64,000 bases of DNA, taken from the NCBI GenBank assembly GCA_029747015.1, contig JAKOGI010000002.1, positions 496,001 through 560,000 of the forward strand, read 5' to 3'. Every line of letters starts with the position of its first letter. The first letter of the stretch is position 1. The DNA is from Carnegiea gigantea. Its lineage: Eukaryota > Streptophyta > Magnoliopsida > Caryophyllales > Cactaceae. Of this stretch, positions 26,032-38,569 are shown one piece after another. The translations under genes and the position numbers were made by a program. The notes under the pieces are model-generated. The model saw nothing but the letters and a program-made list of their open reading frames with translations. It was not told where the DNA came from and ran no database searches.

Positions 26032-28288
26032 AGCCTCGGTCTTTATCTCCCTCGGGCGAAAAACAAAATTTTTTTTAAAAGAAAAAAAAACGGTTTTATC
26101 TATGGATGTCGGCTTTGGTGCCCAATGACTCGCCTCCTTCTCAACAGAGGAAAAAAAAGAAAATAAAAAAAGTGTTATTCACAAGACCTTTTCCCCTATT
26201 TTAAAAAAAAATTATGATACGTTTTATGTGCCAGAAAACAAAATTGAGAAGAGTGAATGAGTAATGTACAAAAAGTCTTCACGTAAAAAAATAAAAACAA
26301 ATTGTAAAACTATTTCATATGAGAATTAATAATAAGAATACTATCAAAAAGAATTGATTTTTATTGTTGCAAGAGGAAGAAATGTTGAAATTTTATAATA
26401 ATCATGATTTTATTGTACGGTAAAACAAATTCAAGAAATACAATAGGAAAAAACTTAGGCTTGAACTTCTTTTCAATTGATAGTTTTACCTTTCTTCCTT
26501 ATAATAGGAACAAATATTCAATGTTGATTCAATATTAGTAACATTACGGAGGATTAGATGAATATAGATTTGCCACTGAAAATCAAAAGGTCAATTGCAA
26601 GAGATCCTCGACAAAAACACTTGGATTGGTAATTTGAATGTTTGGAATAACGCATTAAAATTTTTTATTACAACAAAATTCCAGCCTGATTTTTACTAAT
26701 TGTACGAAGCGATTCGCCCCAGCTTTGCGATAAAAATTTCCAACATATATCATTAGGACGGTACCTTGAATTTTCTTTGGTTGAACATATCACGATCGTG
26801 ATTATGAGCAACAAGAAATACGCATCCATGGAATTACGAGTTCCAACAAGGACGTTGTCGCATATCAGGAACATATTAACATTATGCAGCTTTTGGTTCA
26901 TGACAATAAGTGCATTTTAAACAAAAATAAATGATATTCGATAGCTCGTCCAGTAGCAATACACCAATATGAGCCAAACATCGGGTGAGTTCAATAACAG
27001 CGCATGTTGGGCATTCCAACCGATCTATTAGATAGGAATCCAATGCATCACGTGATTTCGTTTTAGGAGGCGAACAACAAGGGTATTCAAAGGTTCTCCT
27101 GAACCTCCAATGCATCATTAGTTCATCTTCAAGATTCTCTTGTTTCGATTATGGATGCTCAAGTCGTCAGGTATACAATACAACCTTATGCACTCTCCCT
27201 ACTTTTGGACCAGCACGAGAACTCATTTTAAGCCCCTTATCTCGTACAGAAATTCTAATGCGGTTGGCTACCGAAGGAAGAAGAGGGTAGGGAGCAAACC
27301 ACTTTCTCCAATGAAATTAAGAAAGGGCGAAATATATGTATCATGTCCAGACGAAGTGAGGCATGAATTTGTTCACTTCAAAATCTTCCGCAGACTCTGA
27401 AACATTTAGTTAGCTCGAACTACTCTGGTATGAAATTCTACTGGAATAAGAAGTGAACAAGGCCGCTATTAGCTGATAATTCAAGATTACTGTCAGGGGA
27501 GGTCATGGAAGCTTCACATAACACAGGGCACGAGACCTGTTTGCCAGTTACCTCAGTCGAGAAGACAAATGGAAAATAACTACTTTCAGTCTCAGTGAGC
27601 TGAATACAGAGCAACACTACCAGACGTCAGATCTCACAACAAACAGCATGAGAAAAGAAGCCCATATTGGATTTTTCAGAAGATTAAATTTCATTCACAC
27701 AAAAAAAGAACGTCTGACAATAGATACTTCTAATGTATATACCTTAAAAGTCGTTGACCTTTTACCCAAACATGTTAAACATCCTAAACCAACTGCACAT
27801 TGAAACTTTGCATAAATACATATCCAGGGCTGCAACCTGCATAAAGGTAAAAATAATGAATCAAAAATGTCATTTGCAAGGCAGCAAATAATTGAGACCT
27901 CTATGAATCTAATGATTAGTGAATCAAAATCTCAGACAGACAGACTAGAAGCGATGTTCGACCAAACAAAAATGAATAGAACTCTCAGTATTTGACATAA
28001 AAAAGGGAGACCATGAACACAAAAAAACCCAAGCTCATAAATCCTGATTTCTGCTTGAGCCAGGCAATTTGTCATATAACATGATTGTCAACTATTCAAT
28101 GATACTTTGATCCCAGAATTTGACATGGATTTTTTTTTTAAAAAAAACCACACACACACACACAACAAATATGACCACTTTCAATGGATTACCAGCTCTT
28201 AAAAAGCATGGTGCGCGGAGACAGACCGAACATACCTAAGAGAAAATGGGCCAGCATGCAAAAAAAGGGAGTCACTGTGAACATAGCA
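26032..28288. other. intergenic DNA between COBW and TOPLESS-related genes
   Basis: No gene is firmly recognised. A minus-strand ATG-started frame at 27118-26882 (78 codons) has CPTC and FCLKCTYC cysteine pairs, which could be a remnant of a zinc-ribbon protein, but no family is evident. The region from about 27400 to 28288 should include the 3' UTR of the TOPLESS-related gene. Confidence 0.4.
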
Positions 28289-31200
28289 TCATCTTTGTTG
28301 TTGATCGGATCCTGCAGCTCCCACTGAAGGTGTGGTTGGCACACTGCCTACTGACCCATTCTCCATGGGAGGGGGCACGCCCCATTTTCCTTCAGATTCA
28401 AGGGGCTCAAACACATGAACACCGCCATCTGATAGTCCTACTGCAAATTGGTTTGCTTCTTGTGGATGTGCAGCGATGACAAGCGGGTGGACATTAGAAC
28501 TACTGCATATTGAAATTATAAAAGACCATCAGGGTAAACTAAAGGTAATTCATAGGTAATCTCCAAATACAATTCAATAAATTGGATGTTCTAGAGACAC
28601 TAGATTGCATAAATTCTCTTTATTCACTTTGGCCAAGTGGGAACATGACTATCTTCCTCATGGAGAAAACAGTAAACAAACTCATGAACACAATGTAACC
28701 AACAAGCAGACGGATAGGTAAGAAACAACTCAGCGTAGCAGAAAACAAGAGTAGTTGATTACCTAACATTGGCGGGGAGATATGCTGAGGGATTAATGCG
28801 ACATCTTAGCCTCAGGTTTGCAGCACTGAAAACGCACACAGTCGCATCCAAAAAGCTGGCATATACCAATTGGCTATCACATGAAAACGTGGCATGGGAA
28901 ATGGGAGCAGAAGACTCACGCGGAACCCACTGGAAAATAGTTGACAGATACTATCAGAATCTTAGTGCAAAAATTACTACCATGGTTTCGCATGCTTGGA
29001 AAAAATATGCATACCTGCTTAACGCATTCAAGTTGTTTTGCTTCAAATATTGCAAGCTGCGTCTCATGTACAACCAAGAAATGTATTTGGTCCTGATGAA
29101 ATTGGACACGTGTATCTGACTGCGCAGTTGGCGTCCTTCCTGCCGGGAGTTGTAGATATTTGGATCTCTGCTTTTCCCATGCGTCTGAACTCCATACGCA
29201 TATCTAAACAGGGGAACAAAATCAAAGTATCTCCAATCAGCAAAGAAATAGATGATGTTCTCACAACCTGGAAATCTTCCCCCCCCCCCCCCCAAAAAAA
29301 AAAAAAAAATTCCACCCCCGGGTTACTTGCAAATGACATCAAAGGCAAAAAAAAACTGTATAATAGATTCCTTACCTGAGCATCTGCACCAGATGACACC
29401 AGCACATTCAACAAATTTGAGAAGGCCAAACCAGTTATCCTTTTTGAGTGGCCCTTCAACTTGCTTTTAACCTGAACGGAAAGAAAACATTTCAATGATC
29501 CACTTGCAAACCAATTGTCATCAATCAACTCCTGCGATTAGAAAGGTACCTCGTCTACACGAACATTATATATCTGAATAGTCGAATCATCCATACCAAT
29601 AGCAATGATATTGTTATCTTGAGGGTGGAAAGCAAGAAATGTTGCTGCGGGTGGTGGAGGCATAAACGTTGTCATTGTCTGCATTCATACAGGTGACAGT
29701 TTAATGAATAGATCATAGACTCAATCCAAATAACACATACACACACACATAGAGGGAGAGAGAGAGACAGAGAGAGAGATACATAATACATACATACAGA
29801 TAGATGAATAAATGGCTACCTTAAATGTCATCATATTGAAAAGGGAAATCTTCCCTCCAGAAGCAGACATGACATAAGAATCATTTTTAGACAAGGCAAA
29901 GCAGGGAACAGCTTCTTCAGAACTTGCATCTGTGACATCATTTGTCATCAGAATGCCACTACTGGGTTGCCAAAGCTGTGGCGGTAGACTTGCAGTTGCC
30001 TACATATATGTGTTAGGTTCAAAGACGGTAAGAACTTTAGTGTCTAACCAACAAAACAAGGTTTAACCGGTAAAAATGAATACATTAAGCATACCTTCCC
30101 GCTGTTGTTACGTTCATTCCTTTGCCACTTCCAAAGTAAATGAATTGCATTTGATGCCAAAGCCAGGATGGCATTACCGGAGTTTGTATAGATCAGTCTT
30201 GATATCTGGAGCATCAAAGAAAATAGTAAATGAATGACAGCAACTATATGTCAATCACCACCTTTTAGCTAGACTAGAAAAAAGGCAGACCTAGAAATTT
30301 TGGGCAAAGGAGTCCCCTAAAATTTGATAGTACCAATTAATTTTAGTCGGTGTCCAATTAAAAATTCTAAGGATCTTTACAAAAAATTATGAATAATGTT
30401 CCCAATTAAAGGGTACCTAGGACCCAGTTACTTTGTACATGCACCTGCCCCTCGTACAAAAGATATCTGATCTGCTTATTTACTTCCGAAGTGTACAAAT
30501 TGATGAATATAATTCACAAAAAGGCCTTTTATTAGCCATCCTGTTTGAGTTCATTAATCTACACACAAACAGGCATTGCAAATGACATTCATGTTTGGAC
30601 TTCAGGTGATAGCACATATCCTGGTGTCTTGAAAACAAACAAACAGCAGGGTTCCCAAGATGTAAGAAGAGAAATATTTCCTACCTATTCTTCATGTGTG
30701 CTATCAAAAGTCATTTAATTTGTCTAAAGCTCCAAGGCAAACCTGAAAACTTTGCCAAAAAGTTCCATTTCAACCCTTTCCGTGAAACCTCCCCGCATGA
30801 TATAGTATGCTGGTGTGATTTTGGGCACAAAATGTCCTTTGTCAAGGGACTCATAATCCAAATAGCAACAGCTTTCTGCTGTCATCAGCGTTCATAACCC
30901 CCGCCCCCCCAAAAAAAAACAAAAAAGGAAGGAAAAAACAAGGGTTTAAAAAAGGCTGATAACAATTATTTTTTTTTTGATAAGGAAAAAGAGTAAAATA
31001 TATTTAATTGAAGAATGTACGAAAGGATGGATGCAAGCAGGCATCCCACAGAAGGGTTATGTACACCCAAGATGGAACCTGATTTTGTCAATTACATCAA
31101 AGGAAGATTGCCAAAAGTTCCCACTATCCGAGAAAAAAAGGCTGATAACAATTAGATTACCTAATTGGATATCACACTTTAGCATAGGTTGGAACAAGCT

Positions 31201-34200
31201 AGAACCAGGCCTAACAGAGTTAGCCAATAATGATTACTTTTACAAAGCAAAATACTTAGAATGGCCTTTTTCCCCAATATTGGGTTTCATTACCCAGCCA
31301 AAGCCTATTAAATCCATGCTATAGCATCCAGACAAAGAAATCAAATTGAATACAGGAAGACAATGTCAACAAATAACTGCAAGGGTAACAAGATTGCATA
31401 ACTAAGGGCCTGTTCTTTTCGTGGGTAAATTGGGATGGGTAAAAGGATGAAGTGGGTTGAGGTGGGTTGAATTTTTTGTTTTTAATGTGATAAATTGAAC
31501 TTGGTTAAATAGCGGAAGTGGATTGAAGTAGGTTGAAGTGGGTTGAAGTGGGTTGAGATTTGTATTTTAGAATTGACCCATGAAAAAAACAGGCCCTAAG
31601 TAGGAAAAGCAGCAAAATTGCTGTATCATATCAACTGTCCAGAGCAAACCGCAGGAAAACTGGAATTTAAAGTCTTAACAAATTGAATTTGATAAACTGA
31701 TCGCACAACATACCTTCGCTGCTCTCATGTTCTCAGGAAGTCGCAATGATCGACACTGAGATGGTTCATTGATTTCAGAAAGCTTCCAAATCTTAGATTT
31801 GTCATTCGCTTCATCCAGAATTCTAGGTTTTACATCTCCCAAAGATCTTGCATCCCCATTCTGGCAAAATGAAAGATATGTTACCAACAGAAAATACTAA
31901 TGCAATAATAGGCTGATAACTTAAACACACATTGTGGATTCCGCCTTAGCACAATCCGGGCAGATCCAGATGTGGGCAATGGGCAGCCTTACCACTTCCT
32001 TACCCAAGCAATAAAAGAGGTTGATCCCAAGAAAGCCACAGAACATCCAGAAAATGTTTTTTTTTTTGGGGGGGGGGGTTGTAAAAACCTTGTGGAAGAA
32101 AAAATAACAAGAACCAATAATCGACATTTAAATGACAAAAGGAGAGGACATGACATGAGATAAAGAAACAAAAGACTTAAAATAAGCTTTCATCTTTTCC
32201 TTGAGATATGAGATGAAGACTTAAAATAAGCTTTCATCTTTTCCTTGAGATATGAGATGGATATAAATGGTGACAGCACTCACTGAAGATAAGCGAACAA
32301 CACAGACATACCATTCCAGCCATGGTCACCATGGAGCTGCTTCGATCCAGCGCAGAACTAGTAGCTACAGCTGCAGCAGCTGCTGCAGCAGCAGAAATGG
32401 AATTTATCGCTGGCTGTGACAAAATTATAAAACATGAGCCCAGCGTTCATAGTAATTGATGTATTGTCACAATGCACAATCAAAATACATCCCTAACCAT
32501 TACCTTAGTTAGAGATTCAGATGCACGGGAGGTATCATAAGACAGATTTTCATATGTCCTCAGTAGCCGTAGTCCATCAGAATTAGCCAGGACTTTGATC
32601 CCATTCTCACTAGCAGAGACAGCCAAAAGTGTTCCATCCTTATTGAAGCGGATACGTGGACTGGCCTTGGGATTATTAGAACATAATAAAAGTTATCGTC
32701 AGGACAGAACTGGAACCACACTGACAATTGTATACATTGTTCATAGTAATAATAAAAGAACACTTACTGGAAGCCCTCCATCAGCATCAATTGAAGTCAA
32801 CAGTTGCACATTGTCCATATCCCAAAATTTAATTGCAAAATCATCTCCGGCAGCTAAATAACGATTCCTAGTCGTATCAAATTGGACGACACCCAATGAT
32901 CTCTTACGGAACCCCTGGTAGGTTCTCTTCACGGCACCTTCACTTTCATTCCATTCAACAATATGTGACTCTCCGTCTTTACTGGTACCACATGAGAAAA
33001 GCCTGAATGATCCAGGACCAGACAGAACAAACAAAAGCCCAGATGAGCCATTGTGTAAACAAAGAAAAGGAGAAAGAAAATCCACATCCCTGAAACAGAA
33101 ATTTTAGTGGATCAACCTGGTTCCATCTTGACTATAGGCCATGGTTGTGCACCAGCGACCTGGAGCATCATAGTCTACTCGGGAGCCCAGATTGTCATAC
33201 AACCATGCTTTTATTTTGCCATCCACAGCAGTTGAAAATATAAACTGGCACATAAATATGTAAGAGCATGACATGTTAACAATCATAGGACACCACTACC
33301 TCTTTTTTTGGGGGAAACGGGTGTTGAATGAACAATCTGAGAAACACTGGCACTATACCTGGATGTTTTCCTTATAGTGTGGACAAACAGAGTACACAGG
33401 AGCTTCATGGCCTTCGAAAGTATACTGCTTTGCACCAGTAGCAGCATCCCACACCTACAAGGTACAAAAAGACCAGTATTGGTACCTAGAGTCAGGTTTA
33501 GGTAAGACACAGACAGAAAAGAAATGTATCATGAAAAACTAACCTTGATGGTCTTATCATCACCACAAGTAACAACACATAGTTGCTTATTTGGAGTCGA
33601 AAAGGCAATATCATTCACTCCGCCAATGTGAGCATCAATCTGAAAGATTCAGAAAAGATAAAGTTGATGCTTACAAAATTGAACACTTAATACAAATATA
33701 AGGAAACAGAAAATGCAGGAATTATCATCTTGCTTCCACCGTCCATGCTCGTAGGTACTCTGCGTACCTCCAAATGTTGTCGCACATCTTCATTCCCATG
33801 ATACGAATATATTTGTACAATATGCCTCGAGTATGCAACTCCTGTCACACAGATGATATAAGTTAAAATATGATTTTATTACAGACTGAGAGAGAGAGAG
33901 AGCGAGTACTCAATCTAGGGCCCCTAAAATTTATCAGTGAAAATACAATTTCACTAAAGCTCACCAAACAAGGATCCATCAGGGCTCCAAATCACACGGT
34001 TGACAGAAACAGCAGGATCTTTGACAAGAGCTGCCTATATACGGCAAGGATAAGGAATATGAACAAGAAGCCAGATAAAAAAGTGAATTAGCATGAATCA
34101 TATGAAAGCAATAATAAGCAAGAGGACAGCAATAGTCGCACGGATCAGATTGTCCATACCTGCAGAGGCATTGAAGAGGTGCTGAGGTCCCAGACTTTGA

Positions 34201-36765
34201 AATTTCTTAAAACCAATCTTTCACGAGAGCCAACTTCCCATAAAGCAATGTCCCCAACATTTGTACCAACTGCAATCCCAATATAAGAATAACTAGAGGC
34301 CCATTGGTAGAACATAACACCAAAATATTAAGCAGAAACCGAAAAAAAATGTCATAATGTAAAAGCATTAAGTGAGAAATGCACCCAAAAGTAGTGATAG
34401 TTGGACAGGATGAAAATCCATGCTCATAGGAGATGATCCCTGATTCAAAGTCCTGGCAACAGTCTTGGGTAGATCATCTGGCAGACTAAATGCTTGACTA
34501 TGTCCATGGCCTGGAAATGATACTGGCAACACATTGACGGGCAAATTCACCTACACAAGAGAGAACATATTTGATAATTAGCCAAGTCAAATAAGAAAAG
34601 ATACTTGTTTGCTCACAACACAATATTATATGTCAATGCATAATCAGTATAATCAAGATACCTCATCACCAATTCCAATAGGTCTTGTTCTCTTGGCAAC
34701 ATGATCAGAGTCCCCAGATGGGTAGTCCATTGAAGAATTCGTTGGTGGAGTCCTTGGATGCTTTAGAGCAGCTAGAAAAAAATGTGGAAACCAAGTCATG
34801 CATGAGGTCCCACAATAATCTTCATGTAACAGAACAAAACCAGACACACAAGCCAACAACAATACCTGGAATTGATGGAGTGCCAAGTGCAATGGGTCCA
34901 CCAGAAACTGCAGGGTGGCTCACAGTAGGAGGATTGGACATCCATCCAGCAAGTGGCGCTGGAACAGGTGCTGGTGTAGGTTGAAAAGGCTGTAGGCATA
35001 TAGAGGGAACAATATTATTTAGAAAATATAAGGACAAACGGAATCAAATAGGCCAATAACCAAGACAAGATAACACACCCCATGAGCACCCAAAGGTGGA
35101 AAACCTCCTGCTTTTGGCAACGACCCTAACAGTGGATTACTTGCGGGTGATGGAGCGCGAGCACCATTTGGTTGCCCACACGTGTGATCCACAAACAGAG
35201 TTTTTATATCAGGATTTGGCCTTGGGTTTTTACACAGTTGATGCTGCCAATTCAAGCTGCAGTTGACAGTAATCACACTTTAATCTAGCTCCAACTTTCC
35301 ACACATGACATCCAAACATCCAAAACCCAGTCAAGATATGAAGTGAAACAATGCCTTGCCGAAGACTCTAATATGATTAAGTTTCATTTTACACCACGCA
35401 TTTGTTTTGTCATGTATGGTACATGTTTACCATAGCCAATAATATATTAAGTTCCATAATGCCAATAGACATGCAGATGTTCCTTAATTTTTTTCATTCA
35501 GAGGTGTATGATTGACCATAAAGTACTTTCAGGGTTTTACCATGGCATTTGCAAATGCATTGGTCTTACCATGGCAATTGCAAATGCAGTCACAATGTCA
35601 TGCCGAGCAGAAGAATACCAAAAACCTATCAGTCTGAAGACAGTAATTTCAACTTTCCCACTGAGTTCATCCAGGAGCACACAATTGTATAAATACTTAA
35701 TTTGGCAGTTTTGCAATGACCATTGCAAATGTAGTTGCAATGCCATATTGCCATCTCAAGTGAATATCAAAACTAAATCAGTCGTACAAACAGCAATGAC
35801 TTCATTGTCATACAAAATCAGTCGCAGAATAACATGACAAAACAATATGGTTCGCCGATTCATTCGCATTTTCTGTAACCACAAATGCATTCCATAGTCT
35901 TTGCCATACGATATGCACAATTCGGCATTGATACCTTTGGTTGATCAGGGTCCGTAACCTTGAATTTTTAAGGTTGGGAAACTGCAACTTCTCGCGAAAC
36001 AAAGGATTAGCTTCAATGAGCTTCTTGAGCTCAACCAACATGATTGCTCGGGCTGATTTTGTATCACCGTACTTTGAGAGCTGCTCATTCTCCCTGCATG
36101 TAGTAGAAAAATAGTTCAGAGCATATTCGCTGCACTATCTAATCCATATACCCCTACGGTAAAAGCTTTTCATAAACCATTACCTGAAATTCTCCAACGT
36201 CAATAGCTGAGTAATTTCCTTAAAGAGTTCTTCATTGAAAGAAGCAAAAACCTTCAGATCCTTCACTAGAATGTCCACTGCTTTTGCCCGATCATGCCTA
36301 CAATCATTCCAAAATTACCCACATATTCATATACCTCAGTAATGCCACAATTACACCAAGCAAATTTTCACATAATTCTAAAGAGGCAAAGATAACTCAC
36401 TTGTCTAACGCTTCTAGGTACTTTTGCTTTCGGATTTCAAAGAATATCTTCATCGAGTACCGATTATCATCAACTTTGGTAAAACCCGAGAGATATCTCT
36501 CAACCTCATCCCAGTTTCCATTGTGTACTTCATCCTCAAAGTACTTCATGTTAAAGAAAAAGCCAGATTCTTGTTCAAGCCTACCCAGTACACACAAAAA
36601 TCGTCAACCATTATAATTTAAATCACTACAACTATAATTGGACAACCAAATCCGCATTACTGAGTACATAGAAAGAGAAACCCACTTGTGAACAGTCTCT
36701 TTGAACTTCTCTTCATCTAAAAACTGCAAAATCAGGAACACAAGCTCTCTGCTAAGAGACGACAT
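28289..36765 (-). CDS. TPR1: TOPLESS-family corepressor, complete, 25 coding exons
   Basis: Nuclear Groucho/Tup1-type corepressor recruited by EAR-motif factors (Aux/IAA, JAZ/NINJA and others) to silence transcription through histone deacetylation. I joined 25 GT-AG exons from 36765-36686 to 28502-28289; the frame closes at 3417 nt (1138 aa; Arabidopsis TPL has 1131). LisH is at about residues 4-36 (first exon, LVFLILQFLDEEKFKETVHK). CTLH is at 34-92, and a helical TOPLESS domain runs to ~200. Then come a Pro-rich linker (~220-340) and two WD40 propellers. A poly-Ala run (AAAAAAAAVA) is at about 702-711. The end is GSDQQQR. Other exons include 33002-32768, 32665-32504, 32413-32312, 31860-31714, 30205-30095, 29203-29015 and 28929-28763. 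It lies beside PTAC17, as TPR1 does in Arabidopsis; TPL itself is a paralogue, so the symbol is by synteny. Confidence 0.97.
31406..31596. mobile_element. PIF/Harbinger-type (Tourist-like) MITE in a TPR1 intron
   Basis: A 191 bp element with inverted ends GGGCCTGTTCTTTTC and its right counterpart AAAAACAGGCCC. It is flanked by TAA on both sides (31403-31405 and 31597-31599), the 3 bp duplication of Harbinger elements. The interior has repeated AAGTGGGTTGA units. It lies in the intron between the exons ending at 31714 and starting at 30205, without touching splice sites. Confidence 0.8.
32173..32260. repeat. two-copy 44 bp tandem duplication in a TPR1 intron
   Basis: A 44 bp unit beginning AGACTTAAAATAAGCTTTCA occurs twice head to tail, nearly identical. 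It sits in the intron between the exons at 32413-32312 and 31860-31714. A recent local duplication is the simplest explanation. Confidence 0.85.
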
Positions 36766-36826
36766 CTTAGCTGCTGCCTCGTTTCTCAATCCAGATGTTC
36801 ACGTAGCACCCAAATTCCCTTCAGAT

Positions 36827-37340
36827 CTGTAGAACATCTAAAAAACATTCAAACAAAAATGCAAAATTATCATGAATAAACAAACAAAATAAATATATGA
36901 TATCCAAAGAGCACAAACAACTGCACCCAAAAAAAAAAAGAAAAGAAACTAACCCATTTTAATTGGAAATTTTTTTAAGAGAAAAATTGGAAATTCCGAC
37001 GAATTCCAAAAATACGACATTTTCAAAATCGCCGACAAGATACTCCCATAAAGGGAAAAAGGCCTTAAGATTTTTTTTAAAAAAAATAATGCCGAGAGCG
37101 ATAAAATTAGGGTTTCGTGGAAGATCAGCAAAATTAAAGCCACTTTAAACCCCTACGAGAATCGCAGAAGCAACAGAGGAACGAGAGAAAAAGCGGAAAA
37201 AAAGAGAGATTGGAGAAAAGTAAAAGATAAAAAGGAAAAAAAATAATAAAGCAGAAGATTCGTGGTAATTTTCTGCGAAAAAACGTACTGAAAATTTGAT
37301 CTGAGAGTTCAAATTCGCAACTGAAGAGATTGAATCCTAC
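36827..37340 (-). other. probable 5' UTR intron of the TOPLESS-related gene
   Basis: Minus-strand donor TTCTG|GTAGGATTC (exon end 37341) and acceptor GTTCTACAG (exon start 36826) bracket 514 bp of AT-rich DNA upstream of the ATG at 36765. Leader introns of this kind are usual in plant TOPLESS genes. The splice is inferred from sequence. Confidence 0.6.
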
Positions 37341-37564
37341 CAGAAGATGAGCAGATCGATCAAGAAGACGAAAACGACGACGCAGATGATATTAACAGAA
37401 GACGATGAGCTCTCTCTTTCTCTCTCCAACTTTCTTCCTGCTTCTCTCTCTGTTGAGCTTTCTTTATTTCTCTCTCTAGGGGAGACTAGACTTGAGAGAG
37501 AGAAAATAGGATACTTACAACAATAAATACGACATTAAGGGGAAGAGAACTTGCAGAAACGGTG

Positions 37565-37573
37565 ATTTATATA
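37565..37573 (-). promoter_or_regulatory. TATA box of the TOPLESS-related gene
   Basis: TATATAAAT on the minus strand inside CTCTATATAAATCACC. Downstream is a GA/CT-rich leader (37390-37510 on the minus strand, GAGAGA repeats). The expected transcription start is near 37535. Confidence 0.6.
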
Positions 37574-37963
37574 GAGACTGATAGAGGCGATAGGCAGATT
37601 AGATAAGCCCTCGGCTTTATCCCCGATAGGTGCGGTGGCTTATACACTGATAAGGACCACGGATTATATAAGCCCTCCCAGGGTACGACACACAGGGCCG
37701 GGGCCAAGCTTGGCGAGTTTACCGGGCTGGAATCTCGGGCCTACACACTGTCCTTTCGCCCTACGGAGTGTCACAGTACGACTCATGCCCACGGGTGGTT
37801 CGATCCTAGCCGTTTAATTAATTTGACGATCAGGGTACGGACGATCGAACGGTTATCAAGAGGAGTCCAGTTGAGAGACTGTGAGCCGCGCGACAACTGA
37901 GTTTCCTCTTCCGGATGCCTCTAACAGACAACAAGCTTGCTGATAAACAAAAATAAAGGGATA
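37574..37963. other. upstream region of the TOPLESS-related gene
   Basis: Unusually GC-rich for this window from about 37600 to 37920, with a repeated ATAAGCCCTC word (37605, 37659). It is probably proximal promoter. No gene recognised. Confidence 0.4.
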
Positions 37964-38229
37964 TTTGATAAATAATTTTCTTGAGAGTTTTTTAACTAAA
38001 AAAAATTTTTTATATTAAAATTAATTATTTAATTCAGTTAAAAAGTTAATTTAAATATTTAATAAAATGATTTTTTAAAAAAATTTTTTAAAAATTTTTT
38101 ATCTTATAATTTTATTAAAAATAATTAATTTTATCAAATAATTTTTCTATAAATAACTAATTTAAACAGTAAATAATAAATAATTAATTTAAACAAATAA
38201 TAATTAACAGTTAACAATTATTTGTCAAA
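37964..38229. mobile_element. AT-rich MITE with TTTGATAAATAATT inverted ends
   Basis: TTTGATAAATAATT at the left is matched by AATTATTTGTCAAA at the right (one mismatch). The 266 bp interior is over 85% A+T, with TTAATTTAAA words and no coding capacity. No certain target duplication. Confidence 0.5.
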
Positions 38230-38569
38230 TTGAACGAAAAAAAGGACAAGTGTTTCTCAGGACTAGCCTCGCAATGGGAAATACCCAGTGTTTGGGTGGT
38301 TATTACGGGTTGTGCCACTGGGTGAAAAAAACGTGTATGTATCGCGATTATCTGTGAGATAGCGACATTCAGGGGGGCGATAAATTGATTTTTACGAGGA
38401 AGAGAAAGGTGTTCATAGTACGTCATAATTGAAGCAGTATATAATTAGAAAGTTCAAAGGTATTAATTGATGACTGATTTCTTCCATGAATTTGGTTCAT
38501 TCCCCGTGGATGAACCAAGACCGAGTCATTTTCATGTGAAAGAGGGGTCAAGGGTGTACAGGTCATTTG

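Noticed and set aside
29064..29295. Two other-frame readings across the TOPLESS exon at 29015-29203
   Set aside because: Only the third frame, starting ICVWSSDAWEKQRS, matches the TOPLESS family and keeps the phase with its neighbours.
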